Shown here: positions 59,298 to 64,000 of the stretch, piece after piece
Layout: every line of letters starts with the position of its first letter
Position numbering within the stretch: position 1 is the first letter of the stretch
Assembly (NCBI RefSeq): GCF_013376095.1
Contig: NZ_JAAMFN010000023.1
Location: 1 to 64,000, forward strand
DNA from: Arthrobacter sp. SDTb3-6
GTDB taxonomy: Bacteria; Actinomycetota; Actinomycetes; Actinomycetales; Micrococcaceae
Direction: 5' to 3'
Length of the DNA stretch: 64,000 nucleotides
Program-made: the position numbers and the translations under genes
The notes under the pieces: generated by a model
Seen by the model: only the letters and a program-made list of their open reading frames with translations
Told to the model about the DNA's origin: nothing
Databases searched by the model: none

Positions 59298-59903
59298 TCA
59301 CTGGTTGTTGGGCACTGCTGGCGGGGCGAACAAGGTGGTGGCCAGCGAATCCAGGTCCCGGGCCATGTCGAGGGTTTTGTCGTACATCCACTGCAGCTGC
59401 AGCCCGTCCGACGCCGCCACCAGCAGCCTGGCGAGGACCACGGCCGGCAGGTCGGTGCGCAGTGTGCCCGCTTCCTGCCTGGCGGCGATGTCGCGGGCCG
59501 CGTTGTCCACAACGGCCTTGAACCGGTTGTGGAAGTACTCGTGGGATGCGTGGTCCGGCGCGCTGGCCGTGGCCGACGCCACGGCATACAGCGTGGTCAG
59601 TCCCGGCTGGGCGGCATTGCGCCGCGCCACGGCGGGCAGTGCGGACACCATGTCCCCGCCCTCCCCGCCCAGGTCCCGGTGGGCGCGCCTGTCGCGTTCC
59701 TCCAGTACGGCCGTGAGCAGTTCCTGCTTGGTGCCAAAGTAATGGAAAAGGGTGGATTCGCGGACGCCCACCAGCTCGGCGACGCGCCTGAGGGCCGTCC
59801 CCTCGAACCCTTCCGTGGCGAAGACGTCCGTGGCGGTCTGGATGATTTGTTCCCGGCGTTCAACGCCCTTGGCGTACCTCCCGCGGGATGGCGGAACCAA
59901 CAT
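59298..59903 (-). CDS. TetR/AcrR-family transcriptional regulator
   Basis: 201 residues. The helix-turn-helix is TALRRVAELVGVRESTLFHYFGTKQELL. TAGACT is 7 bases before the ATG on the minus strand with no ribosome-binding site, so the mRNA is probably leaderless. It is head to head with the GH3 gene and upstream of the MFS gene; an inverted repeat in the shared gap is a likely operator. It probably represses both units; the inducer may be a glucoside. Confidence 0.88.
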   Translation of the reverse strand: MLVPPSRGRYAKGVERREQIIQTATDVFATEGFEGTALRRVAELVGVRESTLFHYFGTKQELLTAVLEERDRRAHRDLGGEGGDMVSALPAVARRNAAQPGLTTLYAVASATASAPDHASHEYFHNRFKAVVDNAARDIAARQEAGTLRTDLPAVVLARLLVAASDGLQLQWMYDKTLDMARDLDSLATTLFAPPAVPNNQ

Positions 59904-59910
59904 GCCGCCC

Positions 59911-59916
59911 AGTCTA
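59911..59916 (-). promoter_or_regulatory. Putative -10 element of the tetR-MFS unit
   Basis: TAGACT on the minus strand, 7 bases before the tetR ATG. Confidence 0.5.
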
Positions 59917-59932
59917 TGTCACGGCCCGGATC

Positions 59933-59950
59933 AAAATCTAGTCAGACTTT
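59933..59950. promoter_or_regulatory. Candidate TetR operator between tetR and the GH3 gene
   Basis: AAAATCT and AGACTTT (6 of 7 pairs match) flank AGTC. The site lies upstream of both proposed -10 elements (59911-59916 minus, 59962-59967 plus), so one bound dimer could block both promoters. Confidence 0.5.
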
Positions 59951-59961
59951 GTTTTTGTCGG

Positions 59962-59967
59962 TACGCT
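59962..59967 (+). promoter_or_regulatory. Putative -10 element of the leaderless GH3 gene
   Basis: TACGCT lies 6 bases before ATG 59974; no ribosome-binding site is present. Confidence 0.45.
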
Positions 59968-59973
59968 GGCCGC

Positions 59974-62454
59974 ATGACTTCCACGCCCCGTCCCGAACCG
60001 CTGGCCGCCACCGATGCCCGGCTGCGCACGCTCGCCGAGTCCCTGACCCTGGAGCAGCAGGTTTCGCTGCTGACCGGGGCCGATGTGTGGTCCACGCGCG
60101 CCATCCCGGAGATCGGGCTGGGCCGGGTCGTGCTCTCCGACGGCCCGGCCGGCGTCCGCGGGGAGGACTTCGACGAACGGCACGACTCCGTGTCGCTGCC
60201 GTCGGGATCCGCCCTGGGCGCCACCTGGAGCAGGGACGTGGCCCGGCGCTACGGGCAGGTGCTCGGGCAGGAGGCCCGCCGCAAGGGCGTCCACGCCATC
60301 CTCGGCCCCACCATCAACCTCCACCGTTCGCCACTGGGCGGACGCCATTTTGAGGCCCTCAGCGAGGACCCCCTGCTGACCGCTTCGCTCGCCGCCGCCT
60401 ATGTGGAGGGCGTGCAGTCAATGGGGGTTGGCGCCACACCCAAGCACTACCTCGCCAACGAGGCGGAGACCGACCGGTTCACGGCGGATTCCGTCGTGGC
60501 CGGGCGGCCGCTGCGCGAACTGTACCTGGCCGCGTTCGAAGAGGCCGTCACGGCGGCCCGGGCCTGGCTGGTCATGAGCTCCTACAACTCCATCAACGGC
60601 ACCACCGCCAGCGAAAATGACCTGCTGGAGACGCCGCTGTCCACGGAATGGGGGTTCGACGGCGTCGTGGTCTCCGACTGGACCGCCGTCCGCTCGGTGG
60701 AGGCCGCCAACGCCAGCCAGGACCTGGAAATGCCCGGTCCCGTGGGCCATTGGGGCCCCGCCCTGGTGGCTGCCGTCGAGGACGGGCGCGTGCCCCGGGC
60801 CAGGATCACCGAAAAGGTCACCCGGATCCTGCGCCTGGCCGCCCGGGTGGGCGTGCTGGACGGTTTTGAACCGGCCGTCGCCGCTCCCGCCGGAAAATAC
60901 GACGGCGCCGCCCTGGCCCGCGAAGCCGCCACCCGGGGTGCCGTCCTGCTCCGCAACGAGGGCGGGCTGCTCCCCCTCGACCCTGCCTCACTGCGCAGGG
61001 TGGCGGTGATCGGGCACAACGCCGAGCAGGCCCGCACGCAGGGCGGCGGCAGCGCCACGGTCCAGCCCAGGCACACCGTCTCCCCGCTGGAAGGGCTGCG
61101 CAAGGCACTGCCGGCGGACGCCGTCGTCCATTACAGCCGCGGCGCCAAGGTGGCCGAGGGGCTGCAGGAATTCCCACGTATGGAACTGCACAACCCGGTG
61201 GGCAACGTCCCGGGGCTGCGGGTGACCTTCCTCGACGCGGCCGGGGCGGAGATCGGCGGCGAGGACCGGCTGGCCTCGCGCCTGGTCTGGTTTGGAGCCG
61301 GCATCCCCGAGGGAACGGCCGCGATCCGGCTGGACACGGTGTGGACGGCGCCCGGGGCGGGCCTGCACACGATCGGCATCGGCACGGTGGGGCGGGTCCG
61401 GCTGAGCGTGGATGGCGCCGAGGTGTTTGACGATGAGCTCACGGACCACACCAACGTGCTGGGAGCGGCCCTTTTCGACCCGCCCCGGCGCACCTTGGGC
61501 GTCACGACGGCGGCCGGGGGCGGGGTGGCGCTGTCTGCGCTGTACCGGCTGCCCGCCGGCCCGGGCATCCCGCTGACGGCCATCCTGCTCGGCGAGGAAA
61601 CCATGGTTGCGGACCCCGAGGCGGAAATTGCCGAGGCGGTGGAAAATGCCCGCACCGCGGACGTCGCCGTCGTCGTGGTGGGCACCAATGCGGCCATCGA
61701 GTCCGAGGGCTTCGACCGCCAAAACCTGGACCTGCCCGGCCGCCAGGACGCGCTGGTGGAGGCGGTTGCCGCCGTGAACCCGCGCACCGTGGTGGTGGTG
61801 AACTCGGGCTCGCCGGTGCTCATGCCCTGGCGCGAAAAGGTCGCTGCGGTGCTGCTGGGCTGGTTCGGCGGGCAGGAATTTGGCGATGCCGTCGCACACA
61901 TCCTTCTGGGCACAGCGGAGCCCGGCGGGCGCCTGCCCACCTCCTGGCCGGCCGCCCTGGAGGACGTGCCGGTGCTGGACACGACCCCGGTGGACGGCCG
62001 GCTGGTGTACGGGGAGGGGATCCACCTCGGCTACCGGGCCTGGCTGAAGCAGCAGGCGGCCGGGGGTGCCGCGCCGGCGTATCCGTTTGGTTTTGGGCTC
62101 GGCTACACCACCTTTGCCCTGGGCGCGCCGTCCCTGCCGGCCGCGGTGGATGTTGGCGGGGACGTGGAAGTCAGCGTGCCCGTCACGAACACCGGGAGCC
62201 GCGCCGGCCGCGCCGTCGTCCAGGTCTACCTCGCCCGGCCCGATTCAGCGGTTGACCGCCCGGTGCGCTGGTTGGCCGGCTACAAGGACACGGTGCTCGA
62301 CGCCGGGGCGTCCGGCACGGTCGCCATCCGGGTTCCGGCCCGCTCCCTCGCCCACTACGACGGCGGCTGGCAGCAGGAGCGCGGTGTCTTCACCGTGCTG
62401 GTGGGCCGGCATCTGGAGGATGATTTCCAGGTGGCGGAGGTGGAAGTCCGGTAG
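59974..62454 (+). CDS. Glycoside hydrolase family 3 beta-glucosidase
   Basis: 826 residues, no signal peptide, so cytosolic. The TIM barrel (about 15-290) has GRVVLSDGPAGVRG, GPTINLHRSPLGGRHFE and the nucleophile D235 in VVVSDWTAV. The second domain (from about 300) has AVLLRNEGGLLPL; an inserted PA14-like beta domain (about 400-530) follows; and a fibronectin III-like domain closes the chain. The plan is that of cytosolic beta-glucosidases that hydrolyse imported beta-glucosides. ATG 59974 is set by the -10 element. The adjacent TetR/MFS pair is probably its import and control system. Confidence 0.92.
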   Translation: MTSTPRPEPLAATDARLRTLAESLTLEQQVSLLTGADVWSTRAIPEIGLGRVVLSDGPAGVRGEDFDERHDSVSLPSGSALGATWSRDVARRYGQVLGQEARRKGVHAILGPTINLHRSPLGGRHFEALSEDPLLTASLAAAYVEGVQSMGVGATPKHYLANEAETDRFTADSVVAGRPLRELYLAAFEEAVTAARAWLVMSSYNSINGTTASENDLLETPLSTEWGFDGVVVSDWTAVRSVEAANASQDLEMPGPVGHWGPALVAAVEDGRVPRARITEKVTRILRLAARVGVLDGFEPAVAAPAGKYDGAALAREAATRGAVLLRNEGGLLPLDPASLRRVAVIGHNAEQARTQGGGSATVQPRHTVSPLEGLRKALPADAVVHYSRGAKVAEGLQEFPRMELHNPVGNVPGLRVTFLDAAGAEIGGEDRLASRLVWFGAGIPEGTAAIRLDTVWTAPGAGLHTIGIGTVGRVRLSVDGAEVFDDELTDHTNVLGAALFDPPRRTLGVTTAAGGGVALSALYRLPAGPGIPLTAILLGEETMVADPEAEIAEAVENARTADVAVVVVGTNAAIESEGFDRQNLDLPGRQDALVEAVAAVNPRTVVVVNSGSPVLMPWREKVAAVLLGWFGGQEFGDAVAHILLGTAEPGGRLPTSWPAALEDVPVLDTTPVDGRLVYGEGIHLGYRAWLKQQAAGGAAPAYPFGFGLGYTTFALGAPSLPAAVDVGGDVEVSVPVTNTGSRAGRAVVQVYLARPDSAVDRPVRWLAGYKDTVLDAGASGTVAIRVPARSLAHYDGGWQQERGVFTVLVGRHLEDDFQVAEVEVR

Positions 62455-62461
62455 CGCGGCC

Positions 62462-64000
62462 CTACCGGGCCCGCTCGACGCGTTTTTCGTCCCAGACAGG
62501 TTCCCCGGTTTCGTAGACCTTGCCGTCGGAGCCGAAGACCAGGAAACGGTCAAAGGAGCGGGCAAACCAGCGGTCGTGCGTGACGGCCAGGACGGTTCCT
62601 TCGAAGGAGTCGATGGCCTTTTCGAGCGCTTCGGCCGAATGCAGGTCCAGGTTGTCGGTGGGCTCGTCCAGCAGCAGGAGCGTGGCACCGGAGAGTTCCA
62701 GCAACAGGATCTGGAACCGGGCCTGCTGGCCGCCGGAGAGGGAATCATATTTCTGCTCGGAACTGGACGCGAGGCCGTACCGGTCCAGGGCGCCGGCGGC
62801 GGCTTCCCGGCCCAGGCCCGAGCGGTGTTCGTCGCCACGGTGCAGAATCTCCAGCAAGGTCCGGCCCAGCAGGTCTGGCCGGGCATGCGTCTGGGCGAAG
62901 AATCCGGGCCGGATCCTTGCGCCAAGCTTCACGGTGCCTTCGTGCGGGACGTGGGCAATTTCGACGTCGGAGACGGGCTCGTGTTCCTTGTCCGGATCGG
63001 ATCCGCCGGCCGCCAGCAGCCGCAGGAAGTGGCTCTTGCCGGAACCGTTGGAGCCGAGCACACCCACGCGGTCGCCGAACCAGATCTCGGTGCTGAACGG
63101 TTTCATCAGCCCTGTGAGTTCCAGTTTCGTGGCGACGATGGCGCGCTTGGCCGTGCGCCCGCCCTTGAGCCGCATCTTCACGTTCTGCTCGATGGGCAGG
63201 GCCTCGGGCGGACCTTTCTCGAGGAACTGCGCCAGCCGGCTTTGCGCGGCTTGGTAGCGGTTGGCCATGTCCGAGCGGAATGCCGCCTTGGTCTTGTACA
63301 TGTTGACGAGTTCCTTGAGCTTGACGTGCTCCTCGTCCCAGCGCTTGCGCAACTCCTCAAAGCGGGCGTTACGGTCTTCACGGGCCTTTACGTAGGACTC
63401 GAAGCCGCCGCCGTGCGTCCAGCTCGAGGCACCGTTGATGCCAGGTTCCAGCGTGACAATCCTGTCCGCGGCATTGGCCAGCAGTTCCCTGTCGTGGCTG
63501 ACGAACAGCACCGACTTGTCCGATTCACCCATTTTCGCTTCCAGCCAGCGCTTGCCAGGCACGTCAAGGTAGTTGTCCGGCTCATCCAGCAACAGGAGCT
63601 CATCGGGTCCGGCAAACAGCGCTTCCAGCACCAGGCGCTTTTGCTCGCCGCCGCTCAGCGACGACGCCTTGCGGTACTGGGCACTGTAGAAATCCATGCC
63701 CATGGCGGCCATGGTGACCTCGTCCCACGTGGTTTCCATCTCGTAGCCGCCCACGTCGCCCCAGTCGGCGATCGCCTGGGCATAGGCCATCTGGCTGGGC
63801 TCGTCGTCGCGCTCCAGCATGGCTTCCTCGGCCGCGTCCACGGCCTTTCCCGCGGCAGCGATGTTCGGCGAGGCCACGGAAAGCAGCAGGTCGCGGACGG
63901 TGCTGTCATCCCGGACCTGGCCCACGAACTGGCGCATGACACCCATGCTGCCCGAACGCGAGACGGCACCCTCGTCAGCCTTGATGTCCTGGCAGATGAT
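62462..64000 (-). CDS. ABC-F family ATPase, 5' end outside the window
   Basis: The frame is open to the right edge, giving the last 512 residues; the first ABC domain lacks its Walker A, which lies beyond base 64000. Visible are signature 1 SSLSGGEQKRLVLEAL with Walker B LLLLDEPDNYLD, a charged linker (ELRKRWDEEHVKLKELV), and a complete second domain with Walker A GSNGSGKSHFLR, signature LSGGQQARFQILLLEL and LLLLDEPTDNLD. ABC-F proteins have no membrane domain and act on ribosomes, in antibiotic resistance or translation control. The subtype is undetermined. It converges with the GH3 gene, 7 bases apart. Confidence 0.88.
   Translation of the reverse strand: MICQDIKADEGAVSRSGSMGVMRQFVGQVRDDSTVRDLLLSVASPNIAAAGKAVDAAEEAMLERDDEPSQMAYAQAIADWGDVGGYEMETTWDEVTMAAMGMDFYSAQYRKASSLSGGEQKRLVLEALFAGPDELLLLDEPDNYLDVPGKRWLEAKMGESDKSVLFVSHDRELLANAADRIVTLEPGINGASSWTHGGGFESYVKAREDRNARFEELRKRWDEEHVKLKELVNMYKTKAAFRSDMANRYQAAQSRLAQFLEKGPPEALPIEQNVKMRLKGGRTAKRAIVATKLELTGLMKPFSTEIWFGDRVGVLGSNGSGKSHFLRLLAAGGSDPDKEHEPVSDVEIAHVPHEGTVKLGARIRPGFFAQTHARPDLLGRTLLEILHRGDEHRSGLGREAAAGALDRYGLASSSEQKYDSLSGGQQARFQILLLELSGATLLLLDEPTDNLDLHSAEALEKAIDSFEGTVLAVTHDRWFARSFDRFLVFGSDGKVYETGEPVWDEKRVERAR

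Noticed and set aside
1-64000. tRNA, rRNA, transposase or integrase genes
   Set aside because: No cloverleaf with a conserved T-loop, rRNA signature or DDE/tyrosine-recombinase motif was recognised on either strand by eye; a covariance-model scan was not possible.

Overview
The window is a 64-kb chromosomal stretch from a high-GC Gram-positive bacterium, most likely a member of the Micrococcaceae (Arthrobacter and relatives). The pointers are very high GC at third codon positions, the gene order rpsF-ssb-rpsR-rplI-dnaB with a glycine-rich Ssb tail, a CsoR-type copper regulator, a single-chain mannitol PTS permease, and many genes that lack a Shine-Dalgarno sequence but carry a TAnnnT-type -10 element 6-7 bases before the start codon (leaderless mRNAs, common in actinobacteria). 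It reads as ordinary chromosome. I see no insertion sequences, integrases, prophage modules, CRISPR arrays, rRNA or tRNA genes.

Bases 1-8342: tail of a probable alanine dehydrogenase gene, an alpha/beta hydrolase plus a DHFR-like reductase, a MocR-type aminotransferase, a three-gene 2-oxoacid dehydrogenase operon (E1alpha-E1beta-E2, bkd/pdh type) with conspicuous palindromes upstream, a HisC-like aminotransferase and a small holin-like membrane protein. Bases 8339-19364: a two-gene WXG100-like/hydrolase module, purB, a cysteine-rich protein, a GH65 phosphorylase/beta-phosphoglucomutase/aminotransferase operon, a Pth2-type peptidyl-tRNA hydrolase, rlmN and a tiny ORF.

Bases 19437-29339: a regulated MFS carboxylate/sugar-acid transporter, pyruvate oxidase (poxB), and a self-contained mannitol PTS locus (mtlD-mtlA, a TetR regulator, ptsI, ptsH). 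Mannitol enters through MtlA as mannitol-1-P using phosphate relayed from PEP by EI and HPr, and MtlD oxidises it to fructose-6-P. Bases 29336-33785: a MoaD-like/BNR-repeat protein pair, then the copper efflux operon csoR-copZ-copA behind two CsoR-type palindromes.

Bases 33735-41635: an EamA exporter paired divergently with a CGNR zinc-finger regulator, then an amino-sugar locus (NgcEFG-like ABC importer, SIS-domain enzyme, RpiR regulator, GlcNAc-type kinase) that probably takes up and phosphorylates N-acetylglucosamine or a related sugar. Bases 41649-46003: two small membrane proteins, a MATE exporter, a LysR regulator and a second EamA exporter. Bases 45956-49650: dnaB and the rpsF-ssb-rpsR-rplI operon, separated by about 570 non-coding bases rich in DnaA-box-like 9-mers; the rpsF leader can fold so that its ribosome-binding site is hidden.

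Bases 49882-64000: a DUF1345 membrane protein, an M18 aminopeptidase, a sugar-porter-type MFS transporter, an ABC-2 transporter co-directional with a two-component system, a PAP2 phosphatase, an MFS/TetR pair facing a GH3 beta-glucosidase, and an ABC-F ATPase that runs off the right edge. The least explained items are the WXG100-like/hydrolase pair, the MoaD/BNR pair, the DnaA-box cluster upstream of dnaB, and the palindromes upstream of the bkd operon.
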